Assembly (NCBI GenBank): GCA_903873705.1
Contig: CAIQPK010000009.1
Location: 1-64,000, forward strand
Source of the DNA: an uncultured Acidobacteriota bacterium
GTDB taxonomy: Bacteria > Acidobacteriota > Terriglobia > Terriglobales > Acidobacteriaceae
Reading direction: 5' to 3'
DNA length: 64,000 nucleotides
Shown piece by piece: positions 15,953 through 24,617 of the stretch. The translations under genes and the position numbers were made by a program. Each line of letters starts with the position of its first letter. The stretch's first letter is position 1. The notes under the pieces are model-generated. The model made no database searches. It had not been told where the DNA came from and worked only from the letters and a program-made list of their open reading frames with translations.

Positions 15953-16477
15953 TTACTGAATGACGCCGCAGGCAATGCGGTTTCCGGAGTTGCCGCTGGG
16001 GTCGGTCTTCATGTCGTCGGCCTTTTCGTGGACGACGATGGAGGTTCCGCCGCTGGCGAAGAGGGAGTTGGGGGCCATCTTGTCGAGGGTGACGTCCGAC
16101 ATGACGAAGGTGGCTGAACCGCGGTGGTTTTCCTGGACGGTGACGTTGACGGGGGTGTCGCCGGCGTGGTGGCCCATGGCGTTCATGAAGCCGTGCTGCT
16201 TGCTGCCGGGGTTGAAGTGGCCGCCGGCGGTCTTGAAGTCGGGACCTTCGCACTTGGAGGCGGCGTGGACGTGGACGCCATGCTCGCCGATGGGGAGGTC
16301 CTTGAGCTCGACCTTAACCTGGACGCCCTTTTTGACCTGTTTGAAGGTGGCTTTGCCGACGTCCTTGCCGGCGCCGTCCTTGATCATCGCCATCGCGTTC
16401 GCAGGCTTCTGGGCCTGCGCACCTGCTGCTGCCAAACCGCATACTGCTATCGAAACTGCCAGCCATCCTGCACGCAT
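15953..16477 (-). CDS. sodC: Periplasmic Cu/Zn superoxide dismutase
   Basis: The 174-residue protein converts superoxide to oxygen and peroxide outside the cytoplasm. A Sec signal (residues 1-22, ending AGAQAQ) precedes the SOD domain. Metal-site sequences are visible: GEHGVHVHAASKC, GGHFNPGSKQHG, and VVHEKADD near the end, followed by the GNRIACGVI C-terminus that holds the second Cys of the disulfide. ATG 16477 has AAGGAG 8 nt upstream; a longer in-frame start adds only a non-signal leader. Confidence 0.95.
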   Translation of the reverse strand: MRAGWLAVSIAVCGLAAAGAQAQKPANAMAMIKDGAGKDVGKATFKQVKKGVQVKVELKDLPIGEHGVHVHAASKCEGPDFKTAGGHFNPGSKQHGFMNAMGHHAGDTPVNVTVQENHRGSATFVMSDVTLDKMAPNSLFASGGTSIVVHEKADDMKTDPSGNSGNRIACGVIQ

Positions 16478-16526
16478 CGCTATTTCTCCTTGTGTTTCTT
16501 GAGACAACAGAAGCATATCGCAACCA

Positions 16527-16859
16527 TCATGCGGCTGACGTCACGAGGGGTTCAACTTCACGTTCGACCGTGGCTCCCAGCGTCTGCTGGGCTTTGCTGA
16601 GGTCGTGCATGGACTGCAGGTTCAACCAGAATTGTGGAGAGGTTCCAAAACAGCGCGCGAGCCTGATCGCCGTATCGGGAGTGACGGCGCGCTTTTGATG
16701 GAGGATGGCATGGAGCCGGGGCGCGGCCACGCGGAGCCGCAAGGCGAGAGCGTTGGCACTGAGCCCGAGTGGAATGAGGAAGTCTTCACGAAGCACCTCG
16801 CCGGGGTGCGTGGTGGTGCCTTTCACTTTCCATCCTGTCGCCGGTCGTTTGATCGTCAT
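16527..16859 (-). CDS. higA: HigA-family antitoxin without an adjacent intact toxin gene
   Basis: This 110-residue XRE-type helix-turn-helix protein has the family opening THPGEVLREDFLIPLGLS, the HTH ALALRLRVAAPRLHAIL and the ending FGTSPQFWLNLQ. In HigBA modules it represses the operon and neutralises the HigB ribonuclease, whose gene normally lies just upstream. Here only 131 bp separate its start from tdk, too little for higB, and just a possible 3' scrap remains. It may now be a plain regulator. GGAGG precedes the ATG. Confidence 0.85.
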   Translation of the reverse strand: MTIKRPATGWKVKGTTTHPGEVLREDFLIPLGLSANALALRLRVAAPRLHAILHQKRAVTPDTAIRLARCFGTSPQFWLNLQSMHDLSKAQQTLGATVEREVEPLVTSAA

Positions 16860-16881
16860 TAGATATGTCCTCCCAGGCGCA

Positions 16882-16917
16882 TTAGTGATAGTCCGTGATT
16901 ATGCGATACGTCATACG
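16882..16917 (-). pseudogene. Possible 3' remnant of higB
   Basis: On the minus strand, just before higA, the frame ending TAA at 16882-16884 reads YRIITDYH. HigB toxins commonly end in a VEIxDYH-type motif directly before higA. Upstream of this the frame loses similarity and runs into the tdk leader. The match is only a few residues, so this is tentative. Confidence 0.35.
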
Positions 16918-16990
16918 CCTTGGGCAATATGCTCGGTTATCCACCGGGGTGGCTCGTACGATAAACCTCACTTCCTTTTTCGAGGGCCAC

Positions 16991-17605
16991 ATGCAGCAAA
17001 CCCCCACTCCCGGTGTTCTTGAAGTTGTTACCGGACCGATGTTTTCGGGCAAGTCCGAAGAGCTGATCCGGCGGCTGAAGCGGGCGCGGATTGCGCGGCA
17101 GCGGGTGGCCTGCTACAAGCCGGACATCGACCTGCGGTATCACCGGACGGCGATCGCGAGCCACAGCTCGCAGACGCATGATGCCGAAGTGATCGCTACG
17201 GTTGAGGACCTGCGCGATAAGCTGTTTCCGATTCTCGGGGAGACGGATGTGGTGGGTATCGATGAGGCGCAGTTTCTTTCGCCGGAGATTGTTCCGCTGG
17301 CGCTGGAGCTGGTAGCGCTGGGCAAACGGGTGTTGATCGCGGGGCTGGATACGACGTTTGCGAATGAGCCGTTTGGGCCGGTGCCTAATTTGATGGCGCT
17401 GGCGGATAAGGTGACGAAGCTTTCGGCGGTGTGCATGGTGTGCGGCCAGGCGGCGATACATACGCAGCGGCTGGGGCAGTCGCAGGAGCTGGTGGTGGTG
17501 GGTGCGGCGGGGCTGTATGAAGCGCGGTGCCGGACGCACTTTTCGCCGTTTACGGATGAGCATGGGTCACAGCAACTGGAGCTCTCGGCGCAGATTCAGG
17601 CGTAG
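16991..17605 (+). CDS. tdk: Thymidine kinase (type II)
   Basis: The enzyme phosphorylates thymidine for the salvage route to dTTP. The 204 residues carry the P-loop GPMFSGKS at 15-22, the DEAQF segment that binds Mg and nucleotide, the lasso region with YEARC, and a structural zinc site whose first pair is CMVC and whose second is CRTH. ATG 16991 follows GAGGG; the longer open frame upstream belongs to the promoter. The next gene begins 19 bp later on the same strand. Confidence 0.95.
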   Translation: MQQTPTPGVLEVVTGPMFSGKSEELIRRLKRARIARQRVACYKPDIDLRYHRTAIASHSSQTHDAEVIATVEDLRDKLFPILGETDVVGIDEAQFLSPEIVPLALELVALGKRVLIAGLDTTFANEPFGPVPNLMALADKVTKLSAVCMVCGQAAIHTQRLGQSQELVVVGAAGLYEARCRTHFSPFTDEHGSQQLELSAQIQA

Positions 17606-17624
17606 ATGGTTCGGCGAGGTCAGC

Positions 17625-18194
17625 ATGAGCGAAGCAATGCTGTGGAACATTTTTTATTGGGGCTGGGCGATCTCGGAGTTTGTGGTGCTGATGGTGACGC
17701 ACACGCGGCGGAGCAGCGGCGAGACGCGGGACCGGGGGTCACTGCTGCTGCTGTGGCCGACGATTGCGATTGCGTTGAGCTATGGGACGATCTACGGCTT
17801 GACGCACCGACACACCATGTTTGGCGGAGCGCGGTGGGTGCTGTGGGCGTCGCTGGCGCTGCTGGTGGTGGGGATGATGATTCGGGCCACGGCGATTATC
17901 ACGCTGGGGCGGTCGTTTTCAGTGAATGTGGCGATCCATGCGACGCAGACGGTGCACAAGACCGGGCTGTATCAGTACGCGCGGCACCCGTCTTATACGG
18001 GGATCATGTTGATCTTTATCGCGATTGGGATGCAGACGCGTAACTGGGTGGCGCTGGCGATCATCGTTGTACCGCCGATGGCGGCGCTGCTGTACCGCAT
18101 CCGGGTGGAGGAGCGGGCGCTCAGTGAGGCGTTTGGGGCGGAGTATGTGGAGTATAGCCAGGTGACGAAGCGGCTGATTCCGGGGATTTATTAG
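17625..18194 (+). CDS. Isoprenylcysteine carboxyl methyltransferase (ICMT)-like membrane protein
   Basis: The 189-residue integral membrane protein has about five hydrophobic segments. The C-terminal ICMT signature comprises KTGLYQYARHPSYTG, a loop with RIRVEERAL, and FGAEYVEYSQVTKRLIP. Bacterial members methylate small molecules or lipids with S-adenosylmethionine; the substrate is unknown. GAGGT precedes ATG 17625, and the gene probably shares the tdk transcript. A hairpin follows at 18209. Confidence 0.85.
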   Translation: MSEAMLWNIFYWGWAISEFVVLMVTHTRRSSGETRDRGSLLLLWPTIAIALSYGTIYGLTHRHTMFGGARWVLWASLALLVVGMMIRATAIITLGRSFSVNVAIHATQTVHKTGLYQYARHPSYTGIMLIFIAIGMQTRNWVALAIIVVPPMAALLYRIRVEERALSEAFGAEYVEYSQVTKRLIPGIY

Positions 18195-18208
18195 CCGGCC
18201 AAAGCAAG

Positions 18209-18238
18209 AAGCGCACCGCAGACGTCGCGGTGCGCTTT
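18209..18238. terminator. Terminator between convergent genes
   Basis: An 11-bp perfect stem (AAGCGCACCGC at 18209-18219, its complement at 18227-18237) with a 7-nt loop is followed by a weak T-rich tail. It lies between the ICMT-like gene and a convergent PEP-CTERM gene and can serve both. Confidence 0.75.
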
Positions 18239-18251
18239 CGTTTGTGCGAAT

Positions 18252-18830
18252 TTAGCTGCGTGCGATAAGGCGGCGGCGGGCGACACCCACGAGACCAAGC
18301 AAGCCCGTTCCCAGCAGACCGAGCGTGGAAGGCTCGGGGACGGGACTGGCTGCTTCCATCACGCTCCAGGTTCCGGGGTTGCTGTAAACGTTCCCGCTGT
18401 TGCTATTGTTCGATCCGATGTCGAGGGCCTGGGGAAAAGCACCAAAGGGAATGACTATCTGGAGATAGTTGTTGGTTACGATGAGGATATTGCCCAGCGA
18501 CAACTCGACATCCCAGTGGACTAAGTTTCCGGTTGCATCGGTATCGAAGCGTGTAAACGTCGCGAATTGAGCGTTTGTATTGGTTAGTGTGTCGAGGCCG
18601 TCTGTAAAGCTGAAAGAAGTCGGGGTAAGTGAGGCACCGCTTAGGTTCGCCGCGAGCGGACTGGCGACGGTGAACGAGCCGGTGACGGATTGGGTGTTGG
18701 AGAAAACGGGCGTGACTTGATTGAAGCTACTAAACAGCTGTCCCGTGTAGGAGTACGTGGTGTCGGCCCTCATGGAAAGGGTCGCAAGCAGAGAAAAAAC
18801 AGCAACGAGTGCGAGGCGTGAAACACGCAT
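18252..18830 (-). CDS. PEP-CTERM sorted exported protein (2)
   Basis: The 192-residue protein has a Sec signal (LALVAVFSLLATLSMRA), a beta-rich body and a C-terminal VPEPSTLGLLGTGLLGLVG followed by ARRRLIARS, a textbook exosortase signal. GGAG precedes the ATG. The C-terminus closely resembles that of the PEP-CTERM protein 1 kb upstream, though the bodies differ. The function of the mature domain is unknown. Confidence 0.88.
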   Translation of the reverse strand: MRVSRLALVAVFSLLATLSMRADTTYSYTGQLFSSFNQVTPVFSNTQSVTGSFTVASPLAANLSGASLTPTSFSFTDGLDTLTNTNAQFATFTRFDTDATGNLVHWDVELSLGNILIVTNNYLQIVIPFGAFPQALDIGSNNSNSGNVYSNPGTWSVMEAASPVPEPSTLGLLGTGLLGLVGVARRRLIARS

Positions 18831-19152
18831 GGAAAGGTCTCCAGTTTTCTTTGAAATCGGACGGAGAGCGCCGGGTAGTCCATGGCCCGAAGAGAGATCG
18901 AGATGATGCAGATGGGCCCTGCGGTGTGGCGGGGAGCCACGACCGGCGTGTGGAATGAAAAGTTGTGCTGTCGAACGCGATGCCCGTCCACCGCAGCCTG
19001 CCGATACCCGAATCCGGTGGGAGTGGATATCTGTTGAGCTGCTAATTCGCGTCTGGCGTAAGTATGCGCAGTTTACACAGTTGTGTAGCTAACTCCAAAT
19101 AAGACAAGGGTATGCCGATGGGTGAGTATGGCGGCCGGCAAAAAGCCTATCG
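18831..19152. other. Intergenic region upstream of a PEP-CTERM gene
   Basis: About 320 bp with no supportable gene. It must contain the minus-strand promoter of the 18252-18830 gene. I looked for a -24/-12 promoter like the one at 19963 and did not find one with correct spacing. Confidence 0.4.
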
Positions 19153-19188
19153 AAAAAAATGGCGCACTCGCCCCTCGGCTGTGCGCCA
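19153..19188 (-). terminator. Intrinsic terminator of PEP-CTERM gene 3
   Basis: The stem TGGCGCAC (19160-19167) pairs with GTGCGCCA (19181-19188). The A7 run at 19153-19159 becomes a U7 tract on the minus-strand transcript, 23 nt after the stop codon at 19211. Confidence 0.85.
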
Positions 19189-19210
19189 AATACCACTGTT
19201 TGCCAGGAGC

Positions 19211-19891
19211 TTATCGCTGGACGAAGCGGCGACGTGCGATGCCGGCGAGGCCGACGATACCGGTGCCGAGCAGGGCCAGGCTGGAAGGCTCGGGTACGTT
19301 GGTGCTGGAGAGGGTGAAGTTGAGGTCCGTGGCGACGCTGGTGACGTCGGTTCCGTCGAAGCTGTTGAAGGCGCTGTCGCCGGTGTCAGAGAAGCCCCAG
19401 AAGTAGTCGGAGAGGTTGAGGTTGGGGTCGGCGAGGATGGAGATCCAGTAGGTGGTGTTGGCCTGGGCTGTGAAGGGGGTGATGGCGGCGTTGAAGTCGA
19501 AGATGCCGAAGGCACCGCTGCTGGCGGGATTGTGGGCGATCTGGCCGGCGTTGCCGGAGATGCTGGTGGTAGAGAGCAGTGTGCCGACACTGCCGGGGGT
19601 GCCGGAGTTGTCGAAGTCGTCGGCGTAGATGCTGATGGTGAAGCCGTTGATGAGGCCGAAGGAGGGCAGGATGTAGCCGGTCCAGGAGACGTTCGAGATG
19701 ACCTCGGTTGAGGTCAGCGAGAAGTTGTCGAAGGCCTGGTTGAAGCCGCTCTGGCCGTTGGCAGTTTCTGACTGCCAGTGGCCGTTGAGGTTGGAGCTGA
19801 GCGACTGCGAAAACAGGACGTCGGCCGAAGCCGGCAGGGCCGCTGAGAGAGAGAGGGCAAGAATGCCAAGTAGAACAGAGGTGCGCTTCAT
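19211..19891 (-). CDS. PEP-CTERM sorted exported protein (3)
   Basis: The 226-residue protein has a Sec signal (VLLGILALSLSAALPASA), a beta-sandwich-like body with many Asn/Asp/Ser residues, and the C-terminal VPEPSSLALLGTGIVGLAG with ARRRFVQR. ATG 19891 has AGGAG 8 nt upstream, and the longer frame does not begin with a signal. A candidate sigma-54 promoter lies about 75 bp upstream. Exosortase-dependent anchoring is expected; the ligand or role is unknown. Confidence 0.88.
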   Translation of the reverse strand: MKRTSVLLGILALSLSAALPASADVLFSQSLSSNLNGHWQSETANGQSGFNQAFDNFSLTSTEVISNVSWTGYILPSFGLINGFTISIYADDFDNSGTPGSVGTLLSTTSISGNAGQIAHNPASSGAFGIFDFNAAITPFTAQANTTYWISILADPNLNLSDYFWGFSDTGDSAFNSFDGTDVTSVATDLNFTLSSTNVPEPSSLALLGTGIVGLAGIARRRFVQR

Positions 19892-19962
19892 CGGATAACT
19901 CCTGTGGGGTGCATCCTTTTCGGGGCCTTCACCGAGCTTCGGCCCGTGTATCACTTCTGTAC

Positions 19963-19989
19963 ATGCCACTTAGGTGCCAGTAACGTTAC
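19963..19989 (-). promoter_or_regulatory. Candidate sigma-54 promoter next to a 10-bp palindrome
   Basis: On the minus strand TGGCACC-TAAG-TGGCA (19963-19979) matches the -24/-12 pattern TGGCACG-N4-TTGCA with correct GG to GC spacing and one T to G change in the -12 box. The perfect palindrome GTAACGTTAC (19980-19989) abuts it on the upstream side. PEP-CTERM genes are often under sigma-54 and PrsK/PrsR control. Direction and distance fit the gene at 19211-19891. Confidence 0.45.
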
Positions 19990-20000
19990 CCTGCCTGGAG

Positions 20001-20891
20001 TTATCGGGTCTGCAGCCAGAAGGAGTAGCCGGTGTGGGAGACGCCGTGGAGCTGGGGATTTTGCCAGAATGCGTCGAGCGCGGAGGCTACTTCGGGGGTT
20101 TGAGCGATGTAGAAATTCGGCATGAGGACTTCGTAGTTTTTGTGGCCGGCGAGGAGGCCGGCGGCGAGGAGATATTGCTCGGAGTAGAACCAGTGGGCGC
20201 GATCGGGCGGGTAGTCCATGGGGAGGTAGATGTCGTGGATGTGGACGAGGACGCCGGGCTTGAGGCGGGGGAGGATTTCGAGGAAGAAGACGGTGACGTC
20301 GGAGTTCATGAAGCTGCGGTGCGAGCCGTCAAGGAAGAAGATGTCGCCGGAGTTGAGCTCGTTGATGATGCTGAGGTCGCAGCTTTCGAGGGGCTGGCGG
20401 ATGACGCGGTCGCAGAGGGAGTTGATTTCGGCGCGGGGCTGGGGGTCGATGGAGATGAGTTCGGTGGTGAGCTGCTGGTCCTTGATGGCGCGGCGGACGA
20501 CCTTGGTGGAGAAGCCGGAGCCGACTTCGAGGTAGATGCGGGGTTTGCGGGTGGCGATGAAGCCGTAGAGGGCGAGGGTGTCCAGGCCTTCCAGCCAGCG
20601 GTTGATCCAGCAGGGCTCGGTGGAGCCGGGGGTTTCGCGGGTGGGGATGGCGAGGAGATTGTCGGTGAAGGTGAGGAAGTTGGTGAGGGTTTCGCGGTAG
20701 CGGGCGTCGCCCTCGCCGAGGATAGCGGTGAGCTCAGGGTGCGCGGGTTTGCCGTGGCCGTAGCGGGGGACGGGGTGGACGGGGTAGTCGAGGAAGATGG
20801 GCTGATAGCCCTTGAAGAGGCGCGGCAGGTTGTAGAACACGGACGCGAATCCGTTGCGCCCTGCGAGCTTCTTCAACGTGCTATCAGCCAT
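20001..20891 (-). CDS. Class I SAM-dependent methyltransferase (Methyltransf_24-like)
   Basis: The 296-residue protein has motif I IYLEVGSGFSTK near residues 118-129, an acidic residue after the next strand in LISIDPQPR, a DGSHRSF motif, and LPRLKPGVLVHIHDIYLP, which is typical of enzymes in which Asp and His bind a metal beside the substrate. The methyl acceptor cannot be read; sugar or cell-surface substrates are common in this group. The stop codon sits 12 bp from the candidate PEP-CTERM promoter. Confidence 0.8.
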   Translation of the reverse strand: MADSTLKKLAGRNGFASVFYNLPRLFKGYQPIFLDYPVHPVPRYGHGKPAHPELTAILGEGDARYRETLTNFLTFTDNLLAIPTRETPGSTEPCWINRWLEGLDTLALYGFIATRKPRIYLEVGSGFSTKVVRRAIKDQQLTTELISIDPQPRAEINSLCDRVIRQPLESCDLSIINELNSGDIFFLDGSHRSFMNSDVTVFFLEILPRLKPGVLVHIHDIYLPMDYPPDRAHWFYSEQYLLAAGLLAGHKNYEVLMPNFYIAQTPEVASALDAFWQNPQLHGVSHTGYSFWLQTR

Positions 20892-20923
20892 TCCTGCGCG
20901 CCTCTGTGGTGTGCCTTGCGAGA

Positions 20924-21337
20924 TTATTCGCCGGCTGTTTCTTCTTCTTCTGCTGCTTCGTCGGCGAGGGGCTGCCAGAGCTCGATGCGGTTGCCGTCGC
21001 AGTCTTTGATCCAGGCGAACTTGCCGTAGGAGGCGTTGTCGCGCTTAGGGTCGATCCAGACGCCGGCGGCTTCGAGGTTTTTGAGGAGTTCGTCGAGGTC
21101 GTCGACGCGGTAGTCGATCATGACGGCCTGCTGGCCTTCGCCGAAGTACCTGGTGTCCTGCGGGAAGGCGGACCAGGCGGTCATGCCGGTTCCGGCGGGG
21201 AGCTCGTCGCTCCACTGGAAGGCGGCGCCGTTGAAGTCGCTGAGCTTGACGCCGAGGTTGTCGGCGTACCAGCGTGCGAGGGCTCCGGGGTCTTTCGATC
21301 GGATGAAGACGCCGCCAATTCCGGTTACTCGTGCCAT
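20924..21337 (-). CDS. VOC-family protein
   Basis: The 137-residue single VOC fold runs from GIGGVFIRSKDPGALARWYADNLGV to KDCDGNRIELWQP and ends in a Glu-rich tail. Conserved metal-ligand positions (early His/Gln replaced, Glu in RIELW present) are only partly filled, so catalysis is uncertain. GAGGT precedes the ATG. It sits 32 bp upstream of the methyltransferase on the same strand and 49 bp downstream of trpD. Confidence 0.85.
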   Translation of the reverse strand: MARVTGIGGVFIRSKDPGALARWYADNLGVKLSDFNGAAFQWSDELPAGTGMTAWSAFPQDTRYFGEGQQAVMIDYRVDDLDELLKNLEAAGVWIDPKRDNASYGKFAWIKDCDGNRIELWQPLADEAAEEEETAGE

Positions 21338-21386
21338 GGGGATACCTCGCTATTCATCATCTTTCATTTGGGTTGGTGTGGTGGCG

Positions 21387-22409
21387 CTAATTCTGATTGA
21401 GAGCCAGTCGGGTTACGAGCGCGGTGACGGCGCCGTTGTCGATGGTGGCGGCGGCGAGCTGGATTCCGCCGGCGAAGCTGGCGACGAGGTTGGCGGTGAT
21501 GAGGACGGCGGCGGCGTTGAGGAGGACGACGTCGCGGCGAGGTCCGGGCTCGCCGGCGAAGGTGGCGCGGAGGATGGCGGCATTGTCGGCGGCGTCGCCA
21601 CCGGTGAGGGCGGAGATGGGGGCGGGTTGGAGGCCGAAGTCTTCAGGGGAGATCGTGTATTGGCGGACGACGCCGTCGCGCACTTCGGCGACCTGGCTGG
21701 GGCCGCTGAGGGCTAGCTCGTCGAGGCCGGCGTCGCCGTGGACGACGAAGGCGTGGCGGACGCCGAGGAGGGTCATGGCTTCGGCGACGATGGGGACCAT
21801 GCGGGCGCTGTAGACGCCCATGACCTGGGCGCGGGCTCCGGCGGGGTTGAGCAGCGGGCCGAGGATGTGGAGGACGGTACGGACGCCGAGGGCGCGGCGG
21901 ACGGGCATGACGGCTTTCAGCGCGGGGTGGTGCGACGGGGCGAGCATGAAGCTGAAGCCGTGCTGGCGGAGCGAGGCGGCGCCTTGCTCAGGGGTGAGGG
22001 TGGTGGGGATGCCGAGGGCTTCGAGGACGTCGGCTGAACCGCAGCGGGAGGTGATGGCCTTGTTGCCGTGCTTGGCGACTTTGGCACCGGCGGCGGCGGC
22101 GACGAGGGCGGCGGCGGTGGAGATGTTGAAGCTGCCGCTGGCGTCGCCGCCAGTGCCGCAGGTGTCGACGAGCTGGTCGCGTTCCGCTTCGGTGAGAGGG
22201 AGCACGGTGGCGGCTTCGCGCATGGCGGTGGCGAAACCGGCGACTTCGGCGGGGGTTTCGCCGCGGCCGGCGAGGGCGCCGAGGAGTCCGGCGAGCTCGA
22301 TTTCGGAGGCTTCGCCGGCGAGGATGCGGCGCATGAGGGCGGCGGCTTCGGAGAAGGAGAGAACGTCGCGGGCTTCGACGATTCGGCGTAGGTCAGGCTG
22401 GATGGACAT
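21387..22409 (-). CDS. trpD: Anthranilate phosphoribosyltransferase
   Basis: The enzyme joins anthranilate and PRPP in the second step of tryptophan synthesis. The 340 residues show the PRPP loop DTCGTGGDASGSFNIST, KHGNKAITSRCGSADVLEALG, a Mg-binding acidic pair in VHGDAGLDE, and the typical helical N-terminus. No other trp gene is next to it. It diverges from sucC across a 120-bp region with an 8-bp inverted repeat. Confidence 0.96.
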   Translation of the reverse strand: MSIQPDLRRIVEARDVLSFSEAAALMRRILAGEASEIELAGLLGALAGRGETPAEVAGFATAMREAATVLPLTEAERDQLVDTCGTGGDASGSFNISTAAALVAAAAGAKVAKHGNKAITSRCGSADVLEALGIPTTLTPEQGAASLRQHGFSFMLAPSHHPALKAVMPVRRALGVRTVLHILGPLLNPAGARAQVMGVYSARMVPIVAEAMTLLGVRHAFVVHGDAGLDELALSGPSQVAEVRDGVVRQYTISPEDFGLQPAPISALTGGDAADNAAILRATFAGEPGPRRDVVLLNAAAVLITANLVASFAGGIQLAAATIDNGAVTALVTRLALNQN

Positions 22410-22465
22410 TCGTTAGTGATGAGGCTACCAAACGCACCGTACCGCCACCGATAATCGCCGTTATT

Positions 22466-22488
22466 AATTGCCGCTGCTCACGGCAATT
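22466..22488. promoter_or_regulatory. Inverted repeat in the trpD/sucC divergent region
   Basis: AATTGCCG (22466-22473) and CGGCAATT (22481-22488) form a perfect 8-bp inverted repeat with 7 bp between. With no T tract after it and two divergent starts around it, an operator is more likely than a terminator. Confidence 0.45.
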
Positions 22489-22529
22489 CGCTACCATGAG
22501 ATGTTTGCAAGAAACACGACGGAGCATAC

Positions 22530-23708
22530 ATGAAGATTCACGAGTATCAGGCAAAAGAGATACTGCGCAAGTACGGCGTTCCGGTCCCGGGCGGCGAAAT
22601 GGCGACCACGCTGGAAGAAGCCGATACAGCAGCCAAGGCGCTGTTTTCTGGCGGCAATGCGGTGGTCGTAGTGAAGGCGCAGATCCACGCTGGCGGCCGC
22701 GGCAAGGGCGGCGGCGTGAAGCTGGCGAAGAACATTGAAGCGGCCAACGAAGCTTCGAAGGCGATCCTGGGCATGCAGCTGGTGACGCACCAGACTGGCC
22801 CCGAAGGCCAGAAGGTTCAACGGCTGCTGATCGAGCAGGGTTCGGCGATCGACCGCGAGCTGTATCTGGGGCTAGTGCTGGACCGTGCGTCGGCGAAGGT
22901 CGTGTTCATGGCGTCGCAGCATGGCGGCATGGATATCGAGGAAGTGGCGCACTCGACGCCGGAAGAGATTTTCAAGGAATATATTCACCCGGGCATCGGG
23001 CTGCAGCCGTACCAGGCGCGCAAGCTGGCGTTCAAGCTGGGGCTGGCTCCGACGCAGATTGGCGAAGCGGTGAAGTTCATGATGGGCCTGTACAAGGCTT
23101 TCATCGAGACCGACTCAACGCTGATGGAGATCAATCCGTTTATTACGACCAAGGACGGTGCGCTGCTGGCGCTGGATTGCAAGATCAACTTCGACGACAA
23201 CGCGCTGTTCCGTCACAAGGACCTGAAGGAGCTGCGGGACATTGCGGAAGAAGATCCGCTTGAGGTTGAGGCGAGCAAGTTTGCGCTGAACTACATCAAG
23301 CTGGATGGGTCGATTGCCTGCATGGTGAACGGCGCGGGCCTGGCGATGGCGACTATGGACATCATCGAGTACGCGGGCGGCAAGGCTGCGAACTTCCTGG
23401 ATGTCGGCGGCGGCGCGAACCAGGAGCAGATCGAGAATGCGTTCGGTATTCTGCTTTCCGACCCGAATGTGAAGGCGATCTTCATCAACATTTTCGGCGG
23501 CATTCTGCGGGTGGATGTTTTGGCTACCGCGGTGGTTGCTGCGGCTCGCAAACTCAATGTGACGCTGCCGATCATTCTGCGCTTAGAAGGCACCAACGTA
23601 GAAGAAGGTCGTCAGATCATTGCTGAGTCGGGGCTAAAGGTACAAATCGGGGCGACCATGAAAGAGGCAGCCGACCTCGCCGTCGCCGCTGCGAAGGGAG
23701 TCAAGTAA
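22530..23708 (+). CDS. sucC: Succinyl-CoA ligase, beta subunit
   Basis: Together with SucD it interconverts succinyl-CoA and succinate, forming ATP or GTP in the TCA cycle. The 392 residues begin [20 protein letters not shown] and include the ATP-grasp glycine loop [13 protein letters not shown] and [10 protein letters not shown] near the end. CGGAG precedes the ATG. Its TAA stop shares one base with the sucD start (TAATG), so the two chains are translationally coupled. Confidence 0.97.
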   Translation: MKIHEYQAKEILRKYGVPVPGGEMATTLEEADTAAKALFSGGNAVVVVKAQIHAGGRGKGGGVKLAKNIEAANEASKAILGMQLVTHQTGPEGQKVQRLLIEQGSAIDRELYLGLVLDRASAKVVFMASQHGGMDIEEVAHSTPEEIFKEYIHPGIGLQPYQARKLAFKLGLAPTQIGEAVKFMMGLYKAFIETDSTLMEINPFITTKDGALLALDCKINFDDNALFRHKDLKELRDIAEEDPLEVEASKFALNYIKLDGSIACMVNGAGLAMATMDIIEYAGGKAANFLDVGGGANQEQIENAFGILLSDPNVKAIFINIFGGILRVDVLATAVVAAARKLNVTLPIILRLEGTNVEEGRQIIAESGLKVQIGATMKEAADLAVAAAKGVK

Positions 23709-24598
23709 TGTCCGTACTCGTTGGTAATGACACTCGTCTCATCGTCCAGGGCATCACGGGACGCGAAGGAACGTATCACGCGAAGGGCTGCGATGAGTAT
23801 GCGCGGCAGTTTGGGAACAAGCTGGTTGTGGGTGGTGTGACGCCGGGTAAGGGTGGCACGACGCATGAAGGCTGGCCCGTGTTCAACACGGTGGAAGAAG
23901 CGGTGAAGGCTACCGGCGCGAATGCGACGATGATCTTTGTTCCTCCGCCGGCTGCGGCTGATGGCATCCAGGAAGCGGCTGATGCGGGGCTTCCGCTGAT
24001 CGTCTGCATCACCGAAGGCATTCCGGTGCTGGACATGGTGAAGACGTGGGAAGTGATCAAGGGATCGAAGTCGCGGCTGATCGGGCCGAACTGTCCGGGT
24101 GTGATTTCGCCGGGCAAGGCGAAGATCGGCATCATGCCGGGGCGCATTCATAAGCAGGGCTCGGTTGGCATTGTGTCGAAGTCGGGCACGCTGACTTATG
24201 AGGCGGTTTATCAGCTGACGCAGCTGGGGATTGGGCAGTCGACTGCGATTGGTATTGGCGGCGATCCGATCATTGGCACGACGCACATCGATGCGCTGAA
24301 GCTGCTGAACGAAGACCCCGATACGGAAGCGATCATCATGATTGGTGAAATCGGCGGATCGGCTGAAGAGGCCGCTGCGGAGTACATCAAGGCACATGTG
24401 AAGAAGCCGGTGGTTGGGTTTATTGCCGGCCAGACGGCGCCTCCGGGACGGCGTATGGGCCATGCGGGCGCGATCATCTCGGGCGGCGAAGGTACCGCGG
24501 CGAGCAAGATGGCGGCGATGGCGGCTGCGGGTATTACCGTGGTGAAGTCGCCGGCTGAGATTGGCGACGCCATGGCGAAGCTGCTGGGCAAGAAGTAA
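23708..24598 (+). CDS. sucD: Succinyl-CoA ligase, alpha subunit
   Basis: The 296-residue CoA-binding subunit carries the phosphorylated histidine. The N-terminal Rossmann part has [11 protein letters not shown], the middle has [14 protein letters not shown], and the active-site histidine lies in [12 protein letters not shown]. Start and stop overlap with sucC. A strong terminator follows 20 bp later. Confidence 0.97.
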   Translation: MSVLVGNDTRLIVQGITGREGTYHAKGCDEYARQFGNKLVVGGVTPGKGGTTHEGWPVFNTVEEAVKATGANATMIFVPPPAAADGIQEAADAGLPLIVCITEGIPVLDMVKTWEVIKGSKSRLIGPNCPGVISPGKAKIGIMPGRIHKQGSVGIVSKSGTLTYEAVYQLTQLGIGQSTAIGIGGDPIIGTTHIDALKLLNEDPDTEAIIMIGEIGGSAEEAAAEYIKAHVKKPVVGFIAGQTAPPGRRMGHAGAIISGGEGTAASKMAAMAAAGITVVKSPAEIGDAMAKLLGKK

Positions 24599-24617
24599 CC
24601 GGCGTCTAGCGCGCGTG

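Noticed and set aside
19894-20005. A 9-bp inverted repeat (GATAACTCC/GGAGTTATC) that could mask the ribosome site of PEP-CTERM gene 3
   Set aside because: The arms are about 100 nt apart, and one arm lies upstream of the likely promoter, so it would not be in the main transcript.
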